DNA from: Thermodesulforhabdus norvegica
GTDB taxonomy: Bacteria > Desulfobacterota > Syntrophobacteria > Syntrophobacterales > Thermodesulforhabdaceae
Reading direction: 5' to 3'
Length of the DNA stretch: 64,000 bases
Assembly: GCF_900114975.1 (NCBI RefSeq)
Contig: NZ_FOUU01000009.1
Coordinates: forward strand, 39,931-103,930
In this document: positions 9,541-18,662 of the stretch, in pieces
Layout: each line of letters begins with the position of its first letter
Numbering within the stretch: the stretch's first letter is position 1
Made by a program: the position numbers and the translations under genes
Notes under the pieces: model-generated
What the model was told of the DNA's origin: nothing
The model's input: the letters and a program-made list of their open reading frames with translations, nothing else
Databases searched by the model: none

Positions 9541-10227
9541 ATGGGAAGAATAGAGGCTATTTTCTTCGATTGCGACGGTGTTATAGTCGATACAGAACCG
9601 GTTCACTACAGAAGCTTTCTCGAAACATTGAAGCCTTTCGGGATATACTTTACCTACGAAACCTATGCGAAGAAGTACATTGGTTTTGACGACCGAGACG
9701 GCTTCAGGGAAATATTGCGAGAGCACAATGTTCGGCCTGAACAGGCCCTTATCGAAAGGTTGATAGCGGAAAAGAATGCAAAGGTCCTGAGATACGCTTC
9801 TGAGGTAAAGCCCTTCGACGGGGTGGTGGATTTTATAAAGGCAGCAAAGGCTTCCAATATGAGTCTCGCTCTCGTTTCCGGAGCCTTACGTAACGAAGTG
9901 CTGGCCTTCCTGAAATCCATTGGCCTGTACGACGCCTTTGACGTTTTCGTAACCGCAGAGGACGTAACGAAAAGCAAGCCAGACCCGGAATCTTACCTGC
10001 TCGCGAGGAGAAAACTTGAGCTCTTACTGGGAAGAACCCTGTCTCCGGAAAAATGTGTCGTTTTTGAAGACACGCCATCGGGTGTTGAGGCGGCCAAAAA
10101 AGCCGGCCTTCAGGTAATCGCCGTTACAAACTCCTTTCCTGCAGAAAGCCTTGGAGCCGCCGATATGGTCATCGCGGGTTTTTCCGGGATGACTCCGGAG
10201 AAATTGGGTCTGCTGTTGGATGATTAG
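9541..10227 (+). CDS. HAD-superfamily phosphatase, subfamily IA
   Basis: 228 residues from the ATG at 9541; the frame is open further upstream, but residue 1 here sits directly before motif I. HAD motifs are complete: I, FFDCDGVIVDTE with the nucleophile and acid/base aspartates; II, SGA; III, the lysine in TKSKPDPE; IV, EDTPSGVEAAKKAG. The alpha-helical cap between motifs I and II places it with phosphoglycolate phosphatase and beta-phosphoglucomutase-like enzymes. The substrate cannot be told from sequence. It converges on the transglutaminase gene, and the two stop codons share bases 10225-10226. Confidence 0.85.
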   Translation: MGRIEAIFFDCDGVIVDTEPVHYRSFLETLKPFGIYFTYETYAKKYIGFDDRDGFREILREHNVRPEQALIERLIAEKNAKVLRYASEVKPFDGVVDFIKAAKASNMSLALVSGALRNEVLAFLKSIGLYDAFDVFVTAEDVTKSKPDPESYLLARRKLELLLGRTLSPEKCVVFEDTPSGVEAAKKAGLQVIAVTNSFPAESLGAADMVIAGFSGMTPEKLGLLLDD

Positions 10228-12212
10228 CGGGTCGTACCCGCACCTTTCCTCAGCTCTTTAACTATTTCTCTCAGCTCTCTTACATTTTCTTCGGAAAACC
10301 TCGAGTTTTTGTAAAGACACTCGGAATAGAGATTCACAAAGCGTCTGGCCTGCTCTACCACTGAAGCCGGCGCCTTTCCCTCCAGGAGAGCTACAAATTC
10401 CTCAAGACTCATACCCGGAGGACGCTCCAGCCCGTAACGCCAGAGACATCTCTCGAAGGCTCTGCAAAGCCTTGCGTGCTCAGGTAAGCGATGCTTTCGG
10501 ACTCTAAGTGCAACAATAAAACCTCCGGAAATAGCCAAAAAAAACACGATCATCATCAATGTCTGCTTAGCTTTTTTAACGTCCGGCCACTCCATTTTAA
10601 AGTGTCTTCCCAGCTTCATTCGAAACCTCACAAGATTTACCAGCTTCATTTGTTTCGAAACGTCATATAAAATTACCACCTGATCCCAGTAGTAAGAGAT
10701 GATATCACCGTATAGACGGAGTTTAAGCCAGAAACCCGAAGGCTTTTGCATTCCTGCCACTTCCGATACCGCAAAAGAAACAGGATCAATTCTGACCCAG
10801 CCCTGCCCGTCGATATAGGCTTCAACCCACACATGAGCATCCCTGTGGAGTACCAGGTAATAGCCTCCAAGGGGATTGTATTTACCCCCTCTGTATCCTC
10901 CGACAAGTCTCGTCGGAATTCCGGCTATACGAAGCATCACACCAAAAGCCGAAGCGAAATATTCGCAGTTTCCACGCCTGGTTTTAAAAAGAAATTCCCG
11001 AAGGGGGTCTTCTGAAACCGGGAGGTTCGACAGGTCGTATATGAACCTGTTATCACGGAACCACTTTGCGAGATGACGTAGCGTCAGTTCCGGCCTCTCA
11101 GGAACCGCAAGCTTCTCTACAAGCCTTTTTACGTCTTCAGAAAGGTTACGAGGGAGCTGAAGATATGGAGCAAGAGACCGGGGTTCTGGAATTGGCCTCT
11201 CTTCTATGAGAGACTTACAGGTGTATTTTATCCGCGACCATATTGGGTGTCTGAACATAAACACAACAGACTCTTTTGATATCAGCACCTTTTTCCTTGC
11301 AGTCACCACCTCAACCGGCACATCCAGACACACCAGATAGGGTTCACCATGAGGCTCAAGAAGCACAACCTGTACAACCTGTGAATCCGGGTTCCGGTAA
11401 TTTCTTTCGGAAAGTTCTTCGTCAGGGCGTACTGCCTTACTTGCATACCATCTTTTTCCGTCAAAAAAGTCAAAAACGATTGCCCTCCAGTAAAGTTTAT
11501 CGTCGGGCAACTTTTCCGCAGTTGCTCTGAAGGCAATGGACTCGCTTTCCTGTATTTCTCCCACCTCGCCCAGTGAAATATTATCGGTAAAGCCCGTCCT
11601 CCCGACAGATGGCTTCTGAAGAAAGGCCAGAATGGGTGTGCTCGTCCGGGGCAAAATGAAAAAAAGCAAGGTCGTCACAGGTAGCACGAGTATCATTTGC
11701 AATGCCGATACCATAAAGCTTCGTTTCAGGAACCCCGATTCCAGCCGCGTAAGGCTCTTTTCACCGTCAAAGGCCGTAAGGAGCAAAAGTGTAAGGGTTC
11801 CCAGATAGAAGACCGCCAAAAGTATGATGAAAAAAGTGATGTCAAAGGTATAAAAAGCATAAATAACGAGCTGAAATAGCGACAGGGCGATCATCTGAAG
11901 GTAATCCCGGGCGTTCCTTCGCTCCACCCATTTGATAACCATGAGCAATAATATACAATCCACAAGTGGAGGCAGCGGATTTTCCCATGAAAATCTCGTA
12001 GCCGTTAGAATAACACAACCAATTCCCAGGGCGTTCAGCAGCCAGCGAGGTATGGGCAGAGAGGCCCCGTAGGCTACACGGTAGGCTATCTCAAGGGCCA
12101 GTCCGATAGATGAAATTATGGTCAGGGCAGTATTGGCAATTCGCCAGTTCAAACTGACGGTAAAGACCGAGAGAAACAATATAAGAATGTCAATAGCCTG
12201 TCTGAGGTTCAT
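10224..12212 (-). CDS. Membrane-anchored transglutaminase-like protein, TgpA family (DUF3488)
   Basis: 662 residues from the ATG at 12212. Several N-terminal membrane helices (about residues 5-190) are followed by a periplasmic transglutaminase-core domain with the full Cys-His-Asp triad: NCEYFASAFG, DAHVWVEAY and WVRIDP. Another membrane helix near residue 550 precedes a cytoplasmic tail (FERCLWRYGLERPPGMSLEEF) like DUF4129. Members of this family occur with MoxR ATPases and DUF58 proteins, exactly as here. In Pseudomonas TgpA is essential, but the substrate is not known. The gene overlaps the DUF58 gene by about 23 bases, so the set moxR-DUF58-tgpA is one operon. Confidence 0.88.
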   Translation of the reverse strand: MNLRQAIDILILFLSVFTVSLNWRIANTALTIISSIGLALEIAYRVAYGASLPIPRWLLNALGIGCVILTATRFSWENPLPPLVDCILLLMVIKWVERRNARDYLQMIALSLFQLVIYAFYTFDITFFIILLAVFYLGTLTLLLLTAFDGEKSLTRLESGFLKRSFMVSALQMILVLPVTTLLFFILPRTSTPILAFLQKPSVGRTGFTDNISLGEVGEIQESESIAFRATAEKLPDDKLYWRAIVFDFFDGKRWYASKAVRPDEELSERNYRNPDSQVVQVVLLEPHGEPYLVCLDVPVEVVTARKKVLISKESVVFMFRHPIWSRIKYTCKSLIEERPIPEPRSLAPYLQLPRNLSEDVKRLVEKLAVPERPELTLRHLAKWFRDNRFIYDLSNLPVSEDPLREFLFKTRRGNCEYFASAFGVMLRIAGIPTRLVGGYRGGKYNPLGGYYLVLHRDAHVWVEAYIDGQGWVRIDPVSFAVSEVAGMQKPSGFWLKLRLYGDIISYYWDQVVILYDVSKQMKLVNLVRFRMKLGRHFKMEWPDVKKAKQTLMMIVFFLAISGGFIVALRVRKHRLPEHARLCRAFERCLWRYGLERPPGMSLEEFVALLEGKAPASVVEQARRFVNLYSECLYKNSRFSEENVRELREIVKELRKGAGTTR

Positions 12213-13035
12213 TGTACGTTGCAAGAACCGTGAGAATCCTTCTCACGTGATCTCTTCCCGTTCCCGGAGGAATAAACACCTTCGGGGTTTTAACCCCCAG
12301 CGGTACGCCTGACCTGGAAAGTTCAAGGATAAGGTAGGTATAGCAACTTAGCAACTCCTCATAATATTCTTCGGGAAGGCCTATCAGATCAAATACGAAC
12401 GATCCCGGCCTGCCTGAATCAAGCTCGTTCACCTTTAATTCCCCGGTTTTGGCGGTTGCTTTCCAGTTTATGAATTTCCAGGGATCGCCGGGAATATAAT
12501 TCCTTATGGAAACCAGGTTCTCAAAATCGTAAGTCCTTTCATTTTCACGACCCCCATCCTCAGTTCTTTCCGGATCCTGAAGGGCAGAGAGGTCACATTT
12601 TTTAGGCTCCGGGAAAACGGTGATCTCCACGGGATCGCCTGCATATCTCATACGTGTAAAAAAGTTAAACGGAAAAGACGAACAAATTCGAGGGGCGGGC
12701 ATTCGATTAATGCCTCTATGAGTACATTTATCGTAAAGCGTGAGGCTTATCGTTGCTCTAGAAGGAACCCAGAAGAGAAAGCGACCAGCATCACCGACTT
12801 TTACATCGATGAAGAAGGACGGAATAAATTTTTTTCTGTTCTGTACGTGGACGAAAACAGGAAAAGCAACATTGGCAAAGATTTCGTCCGGATATCGGAC
12901 GTGGATCACAATCCCCTTAAGGTTAAGCTGGGCAATCCAGCCGGAAATGAGCATGTAAGCCAGGAGGAACGAGGCCGTCAAATAAATGAGGTTATTTCCC
13001 GTGTTTACTCCCGCAAGGGCAATAAGAATGGTCAT
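12190..13035 (-). CDS. DUF58 domain protein
   Basis: At least 281 residues. Two N-terminal membrane segments (AGVNTGNNLIYLTASFLLAY) are followed by a soluble region containing the DUF58 signature RNYIPGDPWKFINWK...ELKVNE. DUF58 proteins carry a von Willebrand A-like fold and accompany MoxR ATPases. The ATG at 13035 is probably not the true start: the frame continues upstream to about 13071 and encodes LKINKAGHIYIG, which matches the family's conserved N-terminus. No ATG, GTG or TTG lies there; a CTG at 13071 overlaps the moxR stop codon and is a candidate start. Confidence 0.85.
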   Translation of the reverse strand: MTILIALAGVNTGNNLIYLTASFLLAYMLISGWIAQLNLKGIVIHVRYPDEIFANVAFPVFVHVQNRKKFIPSFFIDVKVGDAGRFLFWVPSRATISLTLYDKCTHRGINRMPAPRICSSFPFNFFTRMRYAGDPVEITVFPEPKKCDLSALQDPERTEDGGRENERTYDFENLVSIRNYIPGDPWKFINWKATAKTGELKVNELDSGRPGSFVFDLIGLPEEYYEELLSCYTYLILELSRSGVPLGVKTPKVFIPPGTGRDHVRRILTVLATYNEPQTGY

Positions 13036-13067
13036 TCCGATGTAAATGTGTCCGGCTTTATTAATTT

Positions 13068-14018
13068 TCAGTACACGGGTACGGGTACCTCTTCCAGGAG
13101 TGATCTCACCACCTCCATCCGATCCACAGATCTATATTCCTCTCTGGGAAGTATCCTGTGAGATATCACATAAGGCGCAACGGATCTAATATTTTCGGGG
13201 CTGACGAACTCTTTTCCCTTGAAAAAGGCATCAACCCTGGAAGTATGAAGTAATGCAAGGGCGCCGCGAGTGGAAAGGCCGGCCCGAAGCAACGGGCTTG
13301 TCCTCGTTAAGGCAACGATGTTCTGCAGGTAGTCGAGCACCAGATCGGAAACATGCACATTTTTTCTGGCACTTTCCTGAATCTCCAGGATTTCCTCCTG
13401 TGTAAGAACCGGATCCAGTGAGTAAAGCTCCCTTCTTCTGCTCCCACCTCTTAGAATTTCCCTCTCGGCCTCACGGGACGGATACCCTATACTTATCTTC
13501 ATCATAAACCGATCCATCTGAGACTCCGGCAGGGGAAAGGTCCCAAAACTCTCCAGGGGGTTCTGAGTTGCTATTACGAAGAAAGGTACCGGCAGCGGGT
13601 ACGTACGACCTTCGACGGTTACCTGCTTTTCACCCATGGCTTCAAGCAAGGCGCTCTGAGTTTTAGGGGGAGCTCTGTTTATTTCATCAACCAGAACTAT
13701 GTTGTGAAAAATCGGCCCCGGTTTAAACTCAAAGATACTCCGTTGTTGATCAAAGATGGATAATCCCGTCACATCCGACGGCAAAAGATCACTGGTACAT
13801 TGGATGCGCCCGAAATCCATGCCCAGGGCTCTGGCAATACCTATTGCAAGTGTCGTTTTACCAAGTCCCGGAAGGTCCTCAATGAGAAGATGCCCTCTTG
13901 CAAAGAAGCAAATCAGGGCCAGTCTGAGAGCCTGTTCTTTGCCGTGAAGAAAGTTGGATAAAACGTCAATTACCCGACGTATGCCGGGGTGTACGATCGA
14001 ATCGCTCAGGGCAACCAC
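13068..14018 (-). CDS. moxR: MoxR-family AAA+ ATPase
   Basis: 316 residues with a GTG start. Walker A is DLPGLGKTTLA, Walker B LVDEINRAPPKTQSALLEAM, and sensor 1 the region IATQNPLESFGTFPLPESQ, all diagnostic of the MoxR branch of AAA+ proteins. These act as chaperone-like motors for partner proteins bearing VWA-type domains; the DUF58 gene just downstream is the likely partner. The start overlaps the purM stop by one base (TAGTG), which suggests translational coupling to an otherwise unrelated biosynthetic gene. Confidence 0.92.
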   Translation of the reverse strand: MVALSDSIVHPGIRRVIDVLSNFLHGKEQALRLALICFFARGHLLIEDLPGLGKTTLAIGIARALGMDFGRIQCTSDLLPSDVTGLSIFDQQRSIFEFKPGPIFHNIVLVDEINRAPPKTQSALLEAMGEKQVTVEGRTYPLPVPFFVIATQNPLESFGTFPLPESQMDRFMMKISIGYPSREAEREILRGGSRRRELYSLDPVLTQEEILEIQESARKNVHVSDLVLDYLQNIVALTRTSPLLRAGLSTRGALALLHTSRVDAFFKGKEFVSPENIRSVAPYVISHRILPREEYRSVDRMEVVRSLLEEVPVPVY

Positions 14019-15100
14019 TATACAGAAGACCTTTTCCTAATGTGAATCTGGGGGCAATTGTCATCCTTCCGCTGTTCTACCGTTCCGATAACGTAGGCCT
14101 TTATCCCCATTGCGGCACACTGCTCCAGCGCCACATTTGCGTCATCGGGATCGACAAAAAGCACATAGCCTATACCGTTATTGAAAACCCGATACATTTC
14201 CTGATCAGAAATCCCTCCCCTTTCTTTCAAAAAAGCAAAGATAGGAGGTACATTCCAGGAACCTTCTTCAATAACCGCCACGCAGGCGTTAGGAAGTACT
14301 CGGGGTATGTTGTCAACCAAGCCGCCACCCGTAATGTGGGCCATTCCCTTTACGGCTACGTTTCTCAAGAGCTTAAGAACCACCGGAACGTAGATCCTGG
14401 TAGGCTTAAGAAGTTCTTCGGCTACAGTACATCCGCATTCGGCAATAATGTCGTCCGGGGTCATTTTCAGTTCACCGAAAACGATCTTCCTTACGAGGCT
14501 GTATCCGTTGGAATGTAATCCGTTTGATTCAAGCCCTATTATAACATCACCGAAGTGTATCGACGCTCCGTCCACAACTTCACCCTCGTTTACCAGGCCC
14601 ACTATAAATCCTGCCATGTCGAATTCACCGGGATCGTAAAAATCGGGCATCTCGGCGGTTTCACCGCCTATTAAAGCACATCCAGCCTGCTCACATCCTT
14701 CTGCAATCCCGTAAATAACCTGTTCAAGCACATCCAGATCTATTCGGCCCATGGCAATGTAATCGAGAAAGAAGAGAGGTCTGGCTCCATGAACGAGGAT
14801 GTCGTTGGCACACATGGCAACAAGGTCTATGCCAACGGTATCGTATTTTTTTGCGAGAAAAGCGACTTTAAGTTTCGTCCCCACACCATCGGTAGAAGAC
14901 ACGAGCAGGGGTTGTTTCACTTCATTCGGGTCAAGTGCATAAAGGGCTCCAAAACCTCCTATGCCCCCTCTTACGCCTTTACGGTAAGTCTTCTGGGCAA
15001 GCGGCTTAATTCTGTCGACAAGAGTACTGGCTTTTTCAAGGTCAACTCCTGCTTCCCTGTACAAATCGGCTCCACGAGTTTCATTGTCACGATGGGTCAT
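14018..15100 (-). CDS. purM: Phosphoribosylformylglycinamidine cyclo-ligase
   Basis: 360 residues, normal length for PurM (AIR synthetase). It catalyses the ATP-dependent ring closure of FGAM to aminoimidazole ribonucleotide in purine synthesis. Visible features are STDGVGTKLKVA, the GIDLVAMCANDILVHGARPL stretch, the IGGETAEMPDFY loop and a C-terminal IPRVLPNACVAVIEEGSW region, all standard. The ATG at 15100 gives an N-terminus with the usual lead into YREAGVD. It is the first gene of the minus-strand run purM-moxR-DUF58-tgpA and is divergent from mltG. Confidence 0.95.
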   Translation of the reverse strand: MTHRDNETRGADLYREAGVDLEKASTLVDRIKPLAQKTYRKGVRGGIGGFGALYALDPNEVKQPLLVSSTDGVGTKLKVAFLAKKYDTVGIDLVAMCANDILVHGARPLFFLDYIAMGRIDLDVLEQVIYGIAEGCEQAGCALIGGETAEMPDFYDPGEFDMAGFIVGLVNEGEVVDGASIHFGDVIIGLESNGLHSNGYSLVRKIVFGELKMTPDDIIAECGCTVAEELLKPTRIYVPVVLKLLRNVAVKGMAHITGGGLVDNIPRVLPNACVAVIEEGSWNVPPIFAFLKERGGISDQEMYRVFNNGIGYVLFVDPDDANVALEQCAAMGIKAYVIGTVEQRKDDNCPQIHIRKRSSV

Positions 15101-15269
15101 ATCAAAATGCTCCCCGTCTCAAACTGAACTAACCGTGTATCACACAGCCCCTATCAATTATTACACAGGGAGTCGCTATATGGCAATTGCGATGATCTGC
15201 CGTTTTTGTTTGAATTGTGGTCACGATCCGTGTATGTGAAAAAAACCCGGTGTTCAAGAGGGGGCTTTC

Positions 15270-16358
15270 GTGAGGAGATTTTGTAGCCTTCTTATACTTC
15301 TGATACTGACGGTCACTTCAGCAGCGCTGATCTTTACTGCCTGTTATATAGTACCGTCCGTCCTTTTCGTCTATCGACCCTTTGCTATAAACGGTGAATA
15401 CGTTTACAGTGTCCCAAAGGGCGCAAAGGCATCTCAGATCGTCACAGGCATTGCCCGGCTTTTGAACATGTCTGACCGGGACAGAGAAAAAATTTACTGG
15501 TTTGTGAAAATATCCGGTTACGCCAGGGGTCTTAAAAGCGGTGAGTATGCCGTATACACCTTCAGCACACCGAAAAGCCTCATAGAGAGGATATTTCGAG
15601 GCGATGTCATTCGCTACATCGTAACCATCCCCGAAGGGTCAACGATCTACGAGGTGGCAGAACGTGTCAACAGGACCGGACTTGCCAAAACCGAAGAAGT
15701 CATAAGGCTTGCTTCCGATCCACCGTTCATACGGTCTCTGGGAATTAACGCGACGACACTCGAAGGATATCTTTTTCCCGACACTTACATCTTCACCAGA
15801 CTTGATAACGCAAAAACGATCTTGAAAACCATGGTTAGGACTTTCTGGAGGCGATTCCCGTCTGAGGGAGAAAGCAGAGCAAAAAAGCTCGGTATGACGT
15901 TACACGACGTTGTCACCATGGCATCCATCGTAGAAAAGGAGGCGGTAATGGATGATGAACGCCCGATCATTGCTGCCGTTTTTTACAACCGGTTAAAAAA
16001 GGGGATGCCTTTGCAGAGCGACCCAACGGCAGTTTACGATATACCCTTTTTCAGAGGGCCCGTAAAAAGGGACCACATCCTGCGCAAAACTCCCTATAAC
16101 ACCTATTTTATACGAGGATTGCCCCCTTCACCTATCTGCAATCCCGGCCTTGCATCGATAAAAGCCGCACTGTATCCTGCCAACGTTTCTTACCTTTATT
16201 TCGTGAGCCGGGGAGATGGACGACACATTTTCTCTGAGACCTACAGGGAGCATCTCCAGGCAATAAGAAGAGTGCGTGATTCAGAAAGGGCTTGCCAGGA
16301 CCTTACCAGATCGGAAATAGAACCGGGAAAAACCGACGAGAACCCCACGGAGGAGTAA
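15270..16358 (+). CDS. mltG: Endolytic murein transglycosylase
   Basis: 362 residues from a GTG start behind GAGGGGG. One N-terminal membrane anchor (about residues 5-30) is followed by a LysM-like region and the YceG catalytic domain. The conserved block SIVEKEAVMDDERPIIAAVF, with the catalytic glutamate, and the FYNRLKKGMPLQSDPTAVYD segment are present. MltG cuts nascent glycan strands in the periplasm and so sets chain length. The stop codon overlaps the start of the next gene (TAATG), implying a two-gene operon. Confidence 0.94.
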   Translation: MRRFCSLLILLILTVTSAALIFTACYIVPSVLFVYRPFAINGEYVYSVPKGAKASQIVTGIARLLNMSDRDREKIYWFVKISGYARGLKSGEYAVYTFSTPKSLIERIFRGDVIRYIVTIPEGSTIYEVAERVNRTGLAKTEEVIRLASDPPFIRSLGINATTLEGYLFPDTYIFTRLDNAKTILKTMVRTFWRRFPSEGESRAKKLGMTLHDVVTMASIVEKEAVMDDERPIIAAVFYNRLKKGMPLQSDPTAVYDIPFFRGPVKRDHILRKTPYNTYFIRGLPPSPICNPGLASIKAALYPANVSYLYFVSRGDGRHIFSETYREHLQAIRRVRDSERACQDLTRSEIEPGKTDENPTEE

Positions 16359-17200
16359 TGGAAGAGGTAACCAGAGAGTCTTCCGGTGAGGAAGTCACAA
16401 CCCTGATCCTTGCGGCCGGGCGTGGTACTCGAATGAAGGGTTTTTTAAACAACAAAACACTATTACCTCTTTTGCCCGGTACCAGTATCTTTGACGGTTC
16501 AAGGCCCTTCATTAAAGAGATCATTTCGCAGGTTCCAAAAGGCAGGGTTGCTATAGTCGTTCACCATGATGCGGAAACGGTTAAGGAGACACTGAAGGAG
16601 GAAAAAGTAGTTTACATTTATCAGCCGGAACTGAACGGCACCGGTGGTGCCCTTCTTGCCTCACGTGAATTTCTCGAAAAGGTCGAGACAAAATACGTTC
16701 TGATTACCATGGGAGATGTACCTCTTGTGCGATCTCACACCTATCGGCGCCTCATAAAGCACATCGACGCTACGGGATTTGAAGCCGCTCTGATAGCCTT
16801 CAGACCTTCGGATCCCAAGCAATACGGCCGGCTTTTGACGGAAGGTGAAAAAGTAAAGAGGATCGTCGAATGGCAATACTGGAAAGATCTGAGCAAGTCC
16901 GATCTCGAGATGATGAACCTTTGCAACGCCGGGATTTACGCCCTTCGCCGTGGTGAACTGCTGGCCTGCTGTAACGAGCTTTTCGATCGGTATCATTCGG
17001 TCAAAAAAAATATAGACGGAACCTGGCGGGAAATTAAGGAATATTTTCTCACCGATCTCGTTGAAATTATGAACGAAAAGGGAATGAACTTCGGCTTCAT
17101 AGAGGTACCCGAGTGGGAGGTTATAGGAGCAGACACACCGGAAGCGCTTAGGAAAATTCAGGCTCTTTATGCCGGCCTGATAAGGTCAACGGTGCAATAA
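16358..17200 (+). CDS. Sugar-phosphate nucleotidyltransferase (GlmU N-domain-like)
   Basis: 280 residues. The nucleotide-binding signature LILAAGRGTRMKG stands at residues 17-29, followed by ELNGTGGALLASREF and GDVPLVRSHTYRRL, as in GlmU-type uridylyltransferases. The C-terminal left-handed beta-helix that carries the acetyltransferase of GlmU is absent, so this is a stand-alone pyrophosphorylase domain. It most likely makes a UDP- or other NDP-sugar; the exact sugar is not clear. The ATG at 16358 was chosen because GGAGTAATG couples it to mltG. Its end overlaps the convergent ABC ATPase gene by 34 bases. Confidence 0.8.
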   Translation: MEEVTRESSGEEVTTLILAAGRGTRMKGFLNNKTLLPLLPGTSIFDGSRPFIKEIISQVPKGRVAIVVHHDAETVKETLKEEKVVYIYQPELNGTGGALLASREFLEKVETKYVLITMGDVPLVRSHTYRRLIKHIDATGFEAALIAFRPSDPKQYGRLLTEGEKVKRIVEWQYWKDLSKSDLEMMNLCNAGIYALRRGELLACCNELFDRYHSVKKNIDGTWREIKEYFLTDLVEIMNEKGMNFGFIEVPEWEVIGADTPEALRKIQALYAGLIRSTVQ

Positions 17201-17958
17201 AGGGCAAATCTTCCGTTATGGCGCAAGACCTTCACGGGCACGTTGAAAGCTTCCTTCAGTATATCGTCCGTTAAAACCCGGTCGCTGGAGCCGCTGGCTA
17301 TAAATCTGCCGGCCTTCATAACAACCGCTCCGGTAAAAAAAGGAGCGACCTCTTCAATGTGATGAGTAACCAGTAGTACGGCCATGGTCTTACGCCGGCC
17401 TGCTATGTGCTCCAGGGTTTTTAAGAAATACTCACGGGCCACAACATCAAGCCCGGCGCAGGGTTCATCCAGCAACAAAAGGTCTGGTTCGGAAATAAGG
17501 GCTCTTGCAAGAAGTACTCGTTGTTTTTCGCCCTGTGAAAGCACTCCGTAGGGTTTGTCCAGTAAAGAATCACACTGTACCACCCGGGCCCATCTTTCAA
17601 CTGCATCAAAAGGAACTTCGCAACCGTAGACCTTCCCGAAAGAAGCCGAAACACCACCCGCTATTACATCAAAAACCTTCTGACCCGGTGGGATGAGTTC
17701 CTGAAGAAAAGATCCGACCCATCCTATTTTGCGCCTGAGGAGGCGAAGATCCACCGTGCCAAAGCGTTTCCCAAGGACTTCCACGGTTCCTGATGTAGGC
17801 CAAATGTAACCGGAGATAAGCTTGAGAAGTGTTGTTTTACCCGAGCCGTTCGGGCCCAAAATAACCCACCTATCACCCTGCTGAACTTCCCATGTGATGT
17901 GAGACAGAATCTTCTGCCCCGACCTTACAAAACATACATCCCGAAGAATCACGCTCAC
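17167..17958 (-). CDS. ABC transporter ATP-binding protein
   Basis: 263 residues, one ABC ATPase domain. Walker A is GPNGSGKTTLL, the signature LSQGEKQRVLLARAL, Walker B DLLLLDEPCAGLD, and the switch histidine lies in LLVTHHIEEV. The sequence resembles soluble ATPases of the YlmA/ModF group. No permease gene is nearby. It overlaps radC by four bases and is the last gene of fabD-mlaC-radC-ABC. It might drive an Mla-type lipid transporter, given the mlaC gene two positions upstream, but it lacks any other sign of an MlaF role. Confidence 0.82.
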   Translation of the reverse strand: MSVILRDVCFVRSGQKILSHITWEVQQGDRWVILGPNGSGKTTLLKLISGYIWPTSGTVEVLGKRFGTVDLRLLRRKIGWVGSFLQELIPPGQKVFDVIAGGVSASFGKVYGCEVPFDAVERWARVVQCDSLLDKPYGVLSQGEKQRVLLARALISEPDLLLLDEPCAGLDVVAREYFLKTLEHIAGRRKTMAVLLVTHHIEEVAPFFTGAVVMKAGRFIASGSSDRVLTDDILKEAFNVPVKVLRHNGRFALYCTVDLIRPA

Positions 17959-18662
17959 TTTTTTAGCATCCCCCTTTCGGCAAAAGAAAAGTATCCCGAA
18001 TGAGTGATAATTAAGTGGTCCAGGAGTGCAATGTCCAGATTATGGAGCACATCAAAAAGCACCTTCGTAAGGTTTATGTCAGCCTGAGAAGGTTCAACCA
18101 CGCCTCCGGGATGATTGTGCGCAAGGATTATTCCCGTTGCCTTGTGTTTTATGGCCGACTCCACAACCATTCTGGGAATGACGCTGACTCTGTTGACACT
18201 ACCCTTCTGAACCAGCTCGATCGCAATGACCTCGTTACGGCTGTTCAGAGCCACAATCCAGAAGGACTCGTAGGGTCTGTCAACCCGGGGTCTCAGGAAT
18301 TCTACCGCTTCCTGAACCGATGTAAGCCTGGGGCGCTCCCCTTTTTTGCTTTCTCCATAACGGGAGATAACCTCGGGTATCAGGGATAGAAACAGGGCCG
18401 CTTCGGGCCCAATTCCCTCAACAGACTGTAATAACTCCCTTGGAGCATCGAAAACCGCCGACAGACTACCGAACTCCCGGATAAGGCGCTTCGCCGTGCC
18501 CTTAACGTCTTTCCGGGGTATTACGTAAGTGAGCAACAGTTCCAGAACTTCATAATCCTGAAAACCGTCAAGACCCGATTTTTTAAAGCGCTCACGCAAC
18601 CGCCTGCGATGACCCGCTACATCATTCGGATCAACGTTTAGGTTTCTTTCACTTCCCTTCAT
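17955..18662 (-). CDS. radC: RadC/JAB-domain protein
   Basis: 235 residues. The N-terminal third has UPF0758 features (LRERFKKSGLDGFQDYEVLELL) and a helix-hairpin-helix (VEGIGPEAALFL). The C-terminal half is a JAB/MPN domain with the zinc motif HNHPGGVVEPSQAD and an upstream glutamate-bearing strand. The family is called RadC for historical reasons; a direct repair role in E. coli has been questioned and the enzymatic target is unknown. It overlaps both neighbours by four bases. It is a backbone gene, unrelated by position to the E1/E2-like operon further right. Confidence 0.92.
   Translation of the reverse strand: MKGSERNLNVDPNDVAGHRRRLRERFKKSGLDGFQDYEVLELLLTYVIPRKDVKGTAKRLIREFGSLSAVFDAPRELLQSVEGIGPEAALFLSLIPEVISRYGESKKGERPRLTSVQEAVEFLRPRVDRPYESFWIVALNSRNEVIAIELVQKGSVNRVSVIPRMVVESAIKHKATGIILAHNHPGGVVEPSQADINLTKVLFDVLHNLDIALLDHLIITHSGYFSFAERGMLKK

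Noticed and set aside
17955..18662. radC JAB domain as the missing peptidase of the E1/E2-like operon
   Set aside because: It is in a separate minus-strand backbone operon and has a full RadC architecture.
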